DNA of 64,000 nucleotides from Microaerobacter geothermalis (GCF_021608135.1 NZ_JAKIHL010000001.1:62001-126000); one strand, 5' to 3'; shown: positions 9,199 through 16,804, counted from the stretch's first letter. Made by a program: numbers and translations. Notes: generated by a model from the letters alone, not told the origin.

Positions 9199-10455
9199 CT
9201 ATTTTCGAAAAACATTTAGAACCGAATAGGTATAGAGGATGACACCGACCATTGTAATGGACTGCATCAGGTAAAGAATGGACGAATACCCTGTGAGGAT
9301 TGAAATGGAAAAGCCGATTGTTCCTATGATAACCAATAAAAAGATTTTTTTTCCTAAGGATTCGCTGATCAAATCCTTTAATTGGGGAACGTTGCTCTTC
9401 CCGATTTCTGTGCTGTATTTGGCTGTCCACCATAAAAAGGGAATAATCTTATACAGATATCCCAATATACTTAGAGAAATCCATCCATAAATGAACAAAT
9501 AAATCAAGGTGAGGATCAGTTTGTTTTCCCCATACCATATCAATGAAACAGGAAAGAGGATAAAAAGGATCAAACCAATCACGATGGCCTTAAGTGAGGT
9601 TTCTATTCCGATATCAAGTTTTTTCTTCATTTTTTTACTTATGATACCCTTCACATGGACAGCGAAAAAGAAAAATGCTGCTGCAATCAGAATAAGGCCA
9701 ATCACGATAAAAAATTTCTCCTCCAAGATAAGGGATATAGAGGTGGAAATAATCCCTCCATGGAATAGGGTAAGGATCCAGCGGGGCCATTTCTCTGAAA
9801 AACCATGGGATAGGGTGAACATAGGGACCATCTTAAATGAAAACCCGATGATCAAAAGGGTAAACCAACCAATCAGACCTAGAAGAATATGAATAGGAAA
9901 TAACCGATTGTACAAAGAGCCTAAAAAAGACCATTTTAAATTTAGTGCAAGGATCAGCCCTAATAAAACGGTTAGGAAAAGATAGCTGACTGACGACAAA
10001 ACAAAGGCGGAAATATAGGTCTGCTTGCTCATTTTCCCAATCGTTTTAAATATGTTGTAGATAAACAACAGTGCCCCTAGAAAGGCGAGGAAACCAAATA
10101 AATTAAGGATGAAAGGGTTAAACGAAAAAAATCCCCATAAAAGTCCAAGGACCCCGATGGTATAAATATAATATTGGATTGTGCCTAATTTTTCACTGTA
10201 TAAAGGGACTTGAAAAGCCACAGTGACCAACTGATACATGGCCCCCATGGCAATCATGGTTCCCCAACCAAGGAGGGTAAGGTGGGCAACTGTCCACATC
10301 ACAGGCCCTCGAAAATTGCCGGTGCCAAAGGCGGGAATTGCCCAGAAGAACAGAAAATTTAAAAGGAAAAAGGCGATGACTCCGGTCACCAGAAACTTAA
10401 GCGGCAATTTTATATCTGGGGAATTTGCTGATGAAGCAGCTGGAAACATCATCAT
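9199..10455 (-). CDS. Heme-copper-oxidase-subunit-I-like / NnrS-like membrane protein
   Basis: A 418-residue protein with about twelve membrane helices. Histidines are placed in helices (WTVAHLTLLGWG around residue 65; LFPIHILLGLIGW and MVPMFTLSHG around 190-225), a pattern that recalls the stand-alone CcoN-related and NnrS proteins linked to NO metabolism. It lacks subunit II or cytochrome c partners and the usual CuB motif, so it is probably not a complete oxidase. The ATG follows the stop of the upstream DUF2249 gene without a gap (TAAATGATGATG), with GAGGG as ribosome site. The operon context (Fnr-type regulator, DUF2249 pair, DUF59) supports a role in nitric oxide or anaerobic redox stress. 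Exact function is unknown. Confidence 0.65.
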   Translation of the reverse strand: MMMFPAASSANSPDIKLPLKFLVTGVIAFFLLNFLFFWAIPAFGTGNFRGPVMWTVAHLTLLGWGTMIAMGAMYQLVTVAFQVPLYSEKLGTIQYYIYTIGVLGLLWGFFSFNPFILNLFGFLAFLGALLFIYNIFKTIGKMSKQTYISAFVLSSVSYLFLTVLLGLILALNLKWSFLGSLYNRLFPIHILLGLIGWFTLLIIGFSFKMVPMFTLSHGFSEKWPRWILTLFHGGIISTSISLILEEKFFIVIGLILIAAAFFFFAVHVKGIISKKMKKKLDIGIETSLKAIVIGLILFILFPVSLIWYGENKLILTLIYLFIYGWISLSILGYLYKIIPFLWWTAKYSTEIGKSNVPQLKDLISESLGKKIFLLVIIGTIGFSISILTGYSSILYLMQSITMVGVILYTYSVLNVFRK

Positions 10456-10680
10456 TTACCCTCTTTTCGTAATGGTAATTTTAAAGCTGCCATCCTCCTG
10501 TTTTTCCGTTTCATGGGTATGGCCTCTTTCATCCAATTCCGGATACAAAAACATCGGCTGTCTGTCATTTATAATGGTTAAAGTATCTCCTGCATTGATT
10601 TCATCCAATTTTTGTAAAGTCCTAATCATCGGCTCCGGTGGGGTTAAGCCCCGGTTATCCAAAACATAATGAGCCATCAT
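10456..10680 (-). CDS. DUF2249 protein (second copy in operon)
   Basis: A 74-residue DUF2249 domain protein: LDNRGLTPPEPMIRTLQKLDEINAGDTLTI, followed by NDRQPMFLYPEL and the closing strands GSFKITITK. The fold resembles TusA/SirA, with a beta-alpha-beta-alpha-beta-beta pattern, but the TusA cysteine is absent. DUF2249 proteins frequently cluster with denitrification and NO-response genes. It begins 1 base after the stop of the other DUF2249 gene and ends at the start of the membrane protein, so the three are tightly coupled. The function is unknown. Confidence 0.85.
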   Translation of the reverse strand: MMAHYVLDNRGLTPPEPMIRTLQKLDEINAGDTLTIINDRQPMFLYPELDERGHTHETEKQEDGSFKITITKRG

Positions 10681-10681
10681 C

Positions 10682-10918
10682 TTACCCTGCCTTTGTAAAG
10701 GTAATTACAAAGTGATCCTCTTCCAGTTGCTCTACCTTAGAATCATAGCCCTTGCTTTTCATCACTCCCAAAAGGGGGACCGGATTAAAGATGGCATGCA
10801 GGATAAAGGTATCTTCTGGTTTTAGCTGACTTACGGTTTCCATAATCACTTGAAAGGGTTCTTTTTTCTCCCTTAATAGCGGACGCACATCTAGTTCAAC
10901 AACATTCTTTTGTTCCAT
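10682..10918 (-). CDS. DUF2249 protein (first copy in operon)
   Basis: A 78-residue DUF2249 protein: ELDVRPLLREKKEPFQVIMETVSQLKPEDTF is the family opening, then HAIFNPVPLLGVMKSKG and closing strands HFVITFTKAG. The ATG at 10918 is preferred over the one two codons upstream because GGAGG lies about 8 bases before it. This copy and the next are only distantly alike, so they may form a heterodimer or have distinct partners. It lies 34 bases after the Crp/Fnr regulator gene, in the same operon. Confidence 0.85.
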   Translation of the reverse strand: MEQKNVVELDVRPLLREKKEPFQVIMETVSQLKPEDTFILHAIFNPVPLLGVMKSKGYDSKVEQLEEDHFVITFTKAG

Positions 10919-10952
10919 GATCATTCCTCCAATACGTTAGATCGTTTCATTT

Positions 10953-11624
10953 TTAATTGATCTCTTTTAAATCCTCAATATCATAAATAATATATTGACC
11001 GTTTCGAATATCGATTTTTCCCATCTTCTTTAGCTGGTTTAAGGTTCGGCTTACCGTTTCCCGAGATATGCCGATCATGTCGGCAATCTCCTGGTTGGTC
11101 ACATTTAGCTGTAAAGTGACTTGATTATCGTTTCTTTTACCATGATCAATGGCCAAATGAATAAATGCGGAGATTGTTCGTTGTACCGCATCTTTGTGGG
11201 TAAGTTCTGTGACCCGGCGCTGTAGCATCAAAATTTTGTTCCCCAAAATTTTTGTCACATTGACCGATAATTGAGGAATTTCCGCCATCAGTTTCTGGTA
11301 AGATAGTAGCGGAAAAGATAAAAGAACAGCGTCTTCCAGAACCTCGGCATTAGCCGGATAGGTTTCCTTGAAGAAAAGACCGGTATGGGGGAATAGGTCC
11401 CCCTTTGGAATAAAGGATAAAATCTGCTCCCTTCCCTTATCATCAATCCGGTAAATTTTGATCAGACCGGTTTGGACGAAAAAAAGATGGGTACAAGGAT
11501 CACCTTCCAAAAAAACCTGCCGCCTTTTTTTATATTCCTGCGGTGTGGTGAGTTGGGCGATGCGCTCCACGTCTTCATGGCTTAATTCTTTACAAATTGG
11601 TAATCTTTTCAGAAAATCAAGCAC
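10953..11624 (-). CDS. Crp/Fnr-family regulator heading the DUF2249 operon
   Basis: A 223-residue regulator with an N-terminal cyclic-nucleotide-binding fold (FLEGDPCTHLFFVQTG; GDLFPHTGLFF) and a C-terminal winged helix with recognition segment NQEIADMIGISRETVSRTLNQLKK. It lacks the cysteine cluster of Fe-S Fnr, so it may sense NO through heme or another ligand, or act like ArcR/NnrR (inference). The start is odd: GTG at 11624 lies 16 bases from the GGAGGTG site, whereas CTG at 11633 lies 7 bases from it. It is the first gene of the operon and is preceded by an Fnr-type box, which suggests autoregulation. Confidence 0.85.
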   Translation of the reverse strand: MLDFLKRLPICKELSHEDVERIAQLTTPQEYKKRRQVFLEGDPCTHLFFVQTGLIKIYRIDDKGREQILSFIPKGDLFPHTGLFFKETYPANAEVLEDAVLLSFPLLSYQKLMAEIPQLSVNVTKILGNKILMLQRRVTELTHKDAVQRTISAFIHLAIDHGKRNDNQVTLQLNVTNQEIADMIGISRETVSRTLNQLKKMGKIDIRNGQYIIYDIEDLKEIN

Positions 11625-11692
11625 AGGTTCCAGCTAATATCACCTCCTTGGGTGTTCCTTAGTTAAGTAACATAGAAACATTGTTTAATCAT

Positions 11693-11762
11693 AGTGTAAA
11701 ATAACTTGCGAGAATCATCTGTGATTTATGTCATAGTTTGATGAATTTTTTCACATTAAAAT
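11693..11762. promoter_or_regulatory. Divergent Crp/Fnr-type promoter region (DUF2249 operon / radical SAM gene)
   Basis: A degenerate palindrome TGTGATTTATGTCATA spans 11720-11735 (centre 11727.5). TACACT at 11693-11698 on the minus strand and TAAAAT at 11757-11762 on the plus strand each begin 29.5 bases from the centre, the same spacing as at norB and nosC. The second half-site is imperfect. Confidence 0.55.
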
Positions 11763-11787
11763 AGTGTAAAAAGGAGGTCGTCTGGAT

Positions 11788-12945
11788 ATGTCTAATATTT
11801 TTTTTGATGGTCAAGAAGAGTTTCCTGATATAAAGGGTGTAAATAGAAACAGAGATTATAATCAGTCTCCTTTTATTGCGATTTGGGAAGTGACGAGGGC
11901 GTGTGCCCTCAAATGCCTCCATTGCCGAGCGGAAGCACAATATAATAGAGACCCCAGGGAGCTTACCTTTGAAGAAGGAAAGAAGTTGCTGAACGAAATT
12001 GCTGCCATGGATTATCCCCTCCTAGTATTTACCGGTGGAGACCCCCTTATGAGAGAAGATATTTATGATTTGGCCAAATATGCCATCGACATCGGTTTAA
12101 GGGTGTCAATGACTCCAAGTGCCACTCCCAAGGTAACGAAAAAAGCCATTGAGCGGGCGAAGGAAGTGGGACTTTCAAGATGGGCCTTCAGTTTAGATGG
12201 CTCCACTGCCGAAATCCATGACCGTTTTCGCGGGACGAGCGGTTCCTTTGATTTAACGATGAAAGCGATTCAATATTTGAAAGAATTGGAAATTCCATTA
12301 CAAATTAATACAACGGTTTCCAGATACAATATTGATGATTTGGACAACATTGCTCAAAAACTGGAAGATATGGGCACCGTGTTGTGGAGTGTTTTTTTCC
12401 TTGTCCCGACAGGAAGGGGGAAGGAAGGAGACATGATTTCACCCGTGCAGCATGAACAGGTTTTTAACTGGTTATACGATTTAAGCAAACGGGTTCCCTT
12501 TGACATTAAAACAACGGCGGCTCAACATTACAGACGAGTTGTATTGCAGCGCAAGAAAGAAGAAAACCCTGGGGTTGAACGTACCTTTTCTGAAGTGATG
12601 ACGGGTAAACAGCATACAAAAGACGGACTGGGAAGAGCTCCGAAAGGGGTGAATGATGGGAATGGATTTGTTTTCATATCCCATATTGGAGATGTTTATC
12701 CCAGTGGCCTACTTCCTATTAACTGCGGAAATGTAAGGGAACAAAGTTTATCTTCCATTTACAGGGATTCCCCCGTATTTCAGGCACTAAGAAATCCCAG
12801 TGGATTTAAAGGAAAATGCGGAGTTTGCGAATATAGAAATATCTGCGGTGGGTCTAGGGCTAGGGCTTATGCCATGTCAGGAGATTATTTGGAAAGTGAG
12901 CCATTCTGCACTTACATCCCCAAGGGATACAAAGATAGCTTATAA
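11788..12945 (+). CDS. Radical SAM/SPASM protein (AhbD/NirJ-like)
   Basis: A 385-residue radical SAM protein. The SAM-cluster motif CALKCLHC (C39, C43, C46) lies early, followed by GGDPLMR and SLDGS. The C-terminal SPASM region carries cysteines for auxiliary clusters: CGNV, CGVCEYRNICGGSRARAYA and SEPFC. The nearest known families are AhbD (heme b synthase), NirJ (heme d1) and the related TIGR04053-type proteins. A complete coproporphyrin-dependent heme route (HemE, HemY, HemH, HemQ) is encoded in the same window, so AhbD activity would be redundant; a role in a modified tetrapyrrole or a peptide is possible. AAAGGAGG lies 10 bases before the ATG, and a hairpin terminator follows. Confidence 0.8.
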   Translation: MSNIFFDGQEEFPDIKGVNRNRDYNQSPFIAIWEVTRACALKCLHCRAEAQYNRDPRELTFEEGKKLLNEIAAMDYPLLVFTGGDPLMREDIYDLAKYAIDIGLRVSMTPSATPKVTKKAIERAKEVGLSRWAFSLDGSTAEIHDRFRGTSGSFDLTMKAIQYLKELEIPLQINTTVSRYNIDDLDNIAQKLEDMGTVLWSVFFLVPTGRGKEGDMISPVQHEQVFNWLYDLSKRVPFDIKTTAAQHYRRVVLQRKKEENPGVERTFSEVMTGKQHTKDGLGRAPKGVNDGNGFVFISHIGDVYPSGLLPINCGNVREQSLSSIYRDSPVFQALRNPSGFKGKCGVCEYRNICGGSRARAYAMSGDYLESEPFCTYIPKGYKDSL

Positions 12946-12951
12946 AGAAAA

Positions 12952-12977
12952 CTCGCCGATTGGCGAGCCCTTTCTTA
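12952..12977 (+). terminator. Terminator after the radical SAM gene
   Basis: A 6-bp stem CTCGCC/GGCGAG with a GATT loop, followed by CCCTTTCTTATT. Confidence 0.7.
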
Positions 12978-12982
12978 TTAGC

Positions 12983-13196
12983 TATATAGACGGAATAAAA
13001 GAATTTATACGGACAGCCTTCGAGTTTGTTCTAAGCGAAGAAGCTAAAGAACGGGAATTAGCCCTCAAACTGACTCCACCTTTGAAATACCCAGATGTTT
13101 TTGAGGGCTCCGTTCTTTAGACTTTGAAGCGGATCTGAATTACTTCCTGAAGAACTCGACAAGCGGACGTGTAAATCTTTAATTCCAGATCTATAA
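12983..13196. repeat. Structured interspersed repeat, copy A
   Basis: About 214 bp that recur, diverged, at 21057-21256. The ends are inverted repeats (GGAATAAAAGAATTTA at the left, TAAATCTTTAATTCC at the right). Nested stems follow inwards: CGAGTT/AACTCG, CTAAAGAACGG/CCGTTCTTTAG (11 bp) and CCCTCAAAC/GTTTTTGAGGG, closed by a loop with TGACTCCA and ACCCAGAT that is nearly the same in both copies. Many differences from copy B preserve pairing. A short open frame crosses it but has no start site of its own. It could be a MITE-like element or a structured RNA. Confidence 0.85.
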
Positions 13197-13658
13197 TAAA
13201 GTTAAATCATAAAAGTTCAAAAAAAGGTCAAAATGGGAAATGGGTATATTCCAATGGATATACCCATTTGTTATTGATAGGGTGAGTTTTCACTATTTAA
13301 GAAAAGAAAATAGTTTCTCTATAGTTTATGAACAAATTGTGAACACCATCACCAATGTGATATATATCACACTTTTATTAAAAACCGGTATTTAATATTA
13401 GAATTGAAGCTGATATATCGCTTTCTTTGATGACGATCCAATACCGGTGAATGCATGCAAAAACAAAAGGATACTTTATTTGTAATTAATTCAAATGATG
13501 AATATATTGTGAACATTGATACAAATATATTTAAACTTTTTGTTTAAGGTGCTACTATTTTTTGTACTGAAGTAGTACTGCTACAGTATCGAAAAGATGA
13601 TACATTGGTGCTACTTTAAGTGAATTTAATATACTACTTTTTTGGGGGGGTGAAGAGA
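13197..13658. other. nos regulatory region and leader, no protein gene
   Basis: Contains tandem Fnr-type boxes and a -10 hexamer (13338-13398), then about 255 bases of predicted leader. The leader holds a distant inverted pair ACCGGTATT (13384-13392) / AATACCGGT (13440-13448), a degenerate box TTGTGAACATTGATACAA at 13507-13524, a GTATC/GATAC hairpin at about 13586-13603, and the repeat GGTGCTACT at 13548-13556 and 13607-13615. Confidence 0.6.
13338..13398 (+). promoter_or_regulatory. Tandem Fnr/Crp-type boxes and -10 of the nos operon
   Basis: A perfect palindrome TGTGATATATATCACA lies at 13356-13371 (centre 13363.5) and a second, weaker site TGTGAACACCATCACC at 13338-13353, 18 bases upstream. 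TAATAT at 13393-13398 begins 29.5 bases from the centre of the perfect box, so the box would be at about -41.5 and transcription would start near 13405. Confidence 0.75.
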
Positions 13659-14114
13659 GTGGGTAGATGGCTTGGATTTTTTGCCATTGGACTCATTGTA
13701 GGCTTAGTCGTTACTGTGGGGTTAGGTCAGTATATCGGTAAGGATACTCAGACAACCACTCAGGTAGTAAATGAACAGCCTGCAGAAAAAACAGAACCGG
13801 CAAAAGAAGAACCGGCTAAAGAATCAGCAACGGAAGTGGCACAAAAAGCTACGGTGCCTGAAGCTCAAATTTTTGCCGACAAGGGATGCACGACCTGCCA
13901 TTCTGTTAATGCATATGGATTAACTGGAGGAAAACAGGGACCTGATTTATCTGGTGCTGTGGAACATGTGGAAAGTGCCTATGGAAAAGACTTAAAAGCT
14001 TTTCTGGATAAACCCGATAGTGTGGTTATGTCTGCTGTATTAAGTTCAGCTATTCAGTTAACAGAAGAAGAGAAGAACACGATTGTAAAATTGCTTAGTG
14101 AAGTAGAAAAATAA
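13659..14114 (+). CDS. nosC: Membrane-anchored c-type cytochrome of the nos cluster
   Basis: About 151 residues from the GTG at 13659, placed after GGGGGGGTGAAG; an upstream GTG at 13650 or 13620 is possible. One N-terminal helix (about residues 5-25) anchors it, a Thr/Glu/Pro/Ala-rich linker follows, then a small cytochrome c domain with CTTCH (77-81) and a likely methionine ligand in SVVMSAVL near residue 125. It probably carries electrons from the quinol pool to NosZ at the outer face of the membrane, as proposed for NosC of Gram-positive nos clusters. It lies 40 bases before nosZ and is the first gene after the Fnr-controlled promoter. Confidence 0.85.
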   Translation: MGRWLGFFAIGLIVGLVVTVGLGQYIGKDTQTTTQVVNEQPAEKTEPAKEEPAKESATEVAQKATVPEAQIFADKGCTTCHSVNAYGLTGGKQGPDLSGAVEHVESAYGKDLKAFLDKPDSVVMSAVLSSAIQLTEEEKNTIVKLLSEVEK

Positions 14115-14154
14115 TGGTAGAAATGCAAGTGAAAAACCCAAATGGGAGGGAAAA

Positions 14155-16044
14155 GTGAGTATGGAAAAGAAAAAGGGTTGGATATTCCCATTAGTATCCG
14201 GGTTGCTGGTTGGAATTTTGATCGCAAGCATCTTTTTCGTTAGTCCAAATCAAGTGACGAATAATATTACATCTTCTACAACGGCAGCCAATACTGCGGC
14301 TGAAAAAACCTATGTACCCCCTGGGCAGTTGGATGAATATTATATTTTCGCCTCTGGAGGTCATTCGGGTAATCTTTATGTGTATGGCGTACCTTCCATG
14401 AGAAGGATTCGAACTATTCCGGTGTTTACTCCAGAATCAGCCACTGGTTATGGTTTTGATAAGGACAGCAAGGAAATGTTGGGTGGATATACATGGGGAG
14501 ACCTACATCACCCCGCTATTTCTGAAACCGATGGAGAATATGACGGCAAGTGGCTATTTGCCAATGATAATGCCAATAACAGAGCGGCTGTCATCGATTT
14601 GAAGACTTTTCAAACCAAAGACATCCTTGGTCCGATTCCTAATATAATGGGGCCACACTGTGCAGCCTTCGTAACACCGAATACAGAATATTTCTTTATG
14701 CCATCCCGTTTTGCGGCTCCAGTTGACGGACAATATGCTGATGTCAAAGAATTTAAAGAGAAATATAAAGGAGTCCTTGCTGCCATTTCCTTTGATGAGA
14801 AAACTGAAAAATTGAGTACAGCTTGGGAAGTGATGCTGCCCCCATGGTCCTATGATATTTCCGATGCCGGTAAAAAATCTTCTGATGGATGGGCTGTTCT
14901 TTCCACCTACAACACCGAAGAAGCATATACAACCATTGAAGTGGGCGCATCTCAAAATGACCGTGACTATATCGTTGTTTTAAACTGGAGAGGAATTGAG
15001 AAGGAAGTTGCCAATGGCAATTTTGAAGAAATTGGCGGGGCCAAAGTATTTGATCCGGTGAAAAATCCCGGTTATGTATTTTTGGTACCTGTATCTAAGA
15101 GCCCCCATGGTGTTGATGTGACTCCTGATGGAAAATACTATGTTGGAAGTGGAAAATTAGCTCCAACGGTTACCGTATACAGTTTTGAAAAGACCTTTGA
15201 AGCTATCAAGAACAAGAAGTTTACCGGAGAAGTCAGAGGGTTGCCAGTGATTGACTACGATACGGTAAAAGAAGCAGAGGTAGAAGTTGGACTTGGGCCG
15301 CTCCATACCCAGTTTGGCGCTGATGGTGTTGCTCTTACCACTCTGTTCTTGGACAGCGCCATCGCAAAGTGGAAAATTGGCGAATGGAAAGTAACGGATA
15401 AGGTTCAAGTACAGTATGCACCTGGGCATTCAGTAGCTGCTGAAGGAGATACTGTATCACCAGATGGAAACTATATTGTTGCACTAAACAAAATTGCCAA
15501 AGATAGCTATCTCTCAGTGGGTCCCTCCCACCCCGAAAGTATGCAACTGATTGATCTAAGAGGAGAAAAGATGGAAGTGCTTTATAGTGCTCCAGTGGAT
15601 CCAGAACCTCACTATGCTCAGATGATCAAGGCAGATAAGATCAAGACCATAGAAGTATTTGAAAAAGATGTGAATCGACCTAACTCCGTTTGGAAGAAGG
15701 AAGATGCACGGATTGAACGCAATGGTGATGAAGTTCACGTCTATGGATATGCTGTCAGAAGTCGCTTCGTATTTAATGGAAAGAGTGAAACAGAACCAGA
15801 TGTCATTCGTGTAAAACAAGGGGATAAAGTTACAGTTCACGTCACTAACATTGACCTTGACGAAGACATTACCCATGGTTTCGGTATTCCGTTATATAAT
15901 CTGAACATGGAAATTCAGCCTGGCGAAACCAAGACCATGGAATTTGTAGCAGATAGATCAGGAGTATTCCCCTACTACTGCACCAACTTCTGTTCCGCTC
16001 TGCATCAAGAAATGCAAGGATTTTTGTTGGTTGAACCCAAGTAA
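14155..16044 (+). CDS. nosZ: Nitrous oxide reductase, clade II (Sec) type
   Basis: A 629-residue multicopper enzyme that reduces N2O to N2. The N-terminus has a simple hydrophobic signal or anchor (about residues 9-29) without a twin arginine, so it follows the Sec route as in clade II. The seven-bladed propeller carries likely CuZ histidines (H70 in ASGGHSG, H118-H119 in GDLHHP, others in MGPHC, KSPHGVD, GPLHTQ, APGHS, EPHY). The C-terminal cupredoxin domain has the CuA ligands C609, C613, H617 and M620 (CTNFCSALHQEM). GTG at 14155 and ATG at 14161 are both possible after GGGAGGG. It forms an operon with nosC and nosB, but nosD, nosF, nosY and nosL are not adjacent. Confidence 0.96.
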   Translation: MSMEKKKGWIFPLVSGLLVGILIASIFFVSPNQVTNNITSSTTAANTAAEKTYVPPGQLDEYYIFASGGHSGNLYVYGVPSMRRIRTIPVFTPESATGYGFDKDSKEMLGGYTWGDLHHPAISETDGEYDGKWLFANDNANNRAAVIDLKTFQTKDILGPIPNIMGPHCAAFVTPNTEYFFMPSRFAAPVDGQYADVKEFKEKYKGVLAAISFDEKTEKLSTAWEVMLPPWSYDISDAGKKSSDGWAVLSTYNTEEAYTTIEVGASQNDRDYIVVLNWRGIEKEVANGNFEEIGGAKVFDPVKNPGYVFLVPVSKSPHGVDVTPDGKYYVGSGKLAPTVTVYSFEKTFEAIKNKKFTGEVRGLPVIDYDTVKEAEVEVGLGPLHTQFGADGVALTTLFLDSAIAKWKIGEWKVTDKVQVQYAPGHSVAAEGDTVSPDGNYIVALNKIAKDSYLSVGPSHPESMQLIDLRGEKMEVLYSAPVDPEPHYAQMIKADKIKTIEVFEKDVNRPNSVWKKEDARIERNGDEVHVYGYAVRSRFVFNGKSETEPDVIRVKQGDKVTVHVTNIDLDEDITHGFGIPLYNLNMEIQPGETKTMEFVADRSGVFPYYCTNFCSALHQEMQGFLLVEPK

Positions 16045-16069
16045 TGTTTTAAGTGATGTGAAGGAGAAA

Positions 16070-16102
16070 GAAGGAATCTTGTATGGGATTCCTTCTTCTT
16101 TT
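16070..16102 (+). terminator. Hairpin between nosZ and nosB
   Basis: A perfect 9-bp stem GAAGGAATC/GATTCCTTC with an 8-base loop and a TTCTTTTCC tail. It may attenuate transcription into nosB. Confidence 0.7.
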
Positions 16103-16228
16103 CCATTTATCCGGTGGCTAACTACCTTAAGGATTCTTACTTCTTGGTGATAGAAGCGGAACTTAAGATTGACAGATCCATGAGTCGATTCACGATGCAT
16201 AAGCAGGTTGAAGGGAGGAAAACTTCTA

Positions 16229-16804
16229 ATGGAGTTTTTAAAACAGAGGTTGAATGGAACGGGCAGATGGGTAATTGCGGTTAGTGCCATATTTCTTGTT
16301 TTGTCTATTTTCTTCCCCTGGTGGGGAATGACGCTAACCGCACCACAATATCCCGATGGACTCAAGATTTTGGTATATCCGACCAAATTGGATGGACAAA
16401 TTGATATTATTAACACATTAAATCATTATATAGGTATGGAAGAAATTACCGAGGAACAGTTTCCGGAATTTAAGTTTCTTCCAATTCTTATAGGTCTTTT
16501 AGCCTTTATGGTTTTGATTACCTCATTGATAGGAAAAGTCCGCTGGGGAATGATTTCTTTGGTGCTTATCACCATCTTTGGTATCTATGGACTTTATGAT
16601 ATTTATCATTGGTTGCAAACCTTTGGAACCAATCTGGCTCCAACTGCGCCGATTAAAATCCCGCCCTTTGTTCCTCCGATGGTTGGACAGAACCAACTTG
16701 CAAATTTCGTAACTTATACGGGATTTTTAACGGGTGCTTATCTCTTTGCATTGGGAGTAATCTCTTTAATTGTTGCTCTATGGAAATGTAGACAAAAAAG
16801 ATAG
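16229..16804 (+). CDS. nosB: NosB-like membrane protein
   Basis: A 191-residue protein from the ATG at 16229 (GAAGGGAGG about 10 bases upstream). Four hydrophobic helices are visible: about 13-33, 88-108, 114-134 and 160-185. The outer loop after helix 1 has the pattern LTAPQYPDGLKI, then DGQIDIINTLNHYIGM, which I recognise from the NosB protein that follows nosZ in clade II clusters. It is thought to be needed for NosZ activity, but its chemistry is unknown. It is the last nos gene here and is followed by a strong terminator shared with the convergent regulator gene. Confidence 0.75.
   Translation: MEFLKQRLNGTGRWVIAVSAIFLVLSIFFPWWGMTLTAPQYPDGLKILVYPTKLDGQIDIINTLNHYIGMEEITEEQFPEFKFLPILIGLLAFMVLITSLIGKVRWGMISLVLITIFGIYGLYDIYHWLQTFGTNLAPTAPIKIPPFVPPMVGQNQLANFVTYTGFLTGAYLFALGVISLIVALWKCRQKR

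Noticed and set aside
9152-9433. In-frame extension of the DUF59 gene upstream of its ATG
   Set aside because: It overlaps the C-terminus of the membrane-protein gene, has no ribosome site, and the conserved domain begins at MVTEEM with a good site at 9151.
12800-13120. A 106-codon plus-strand ORF ending in the repeat, similar to one at 20950-21240
   Set aside because: Both ORFs enter the repeat from unrelated flanking sequence, the first overlaps the radical SAM gene in another frame, and neither has a ribosome site. The shared peptide pattern follows from the repeat itself; stem pairing explains the conservation better.
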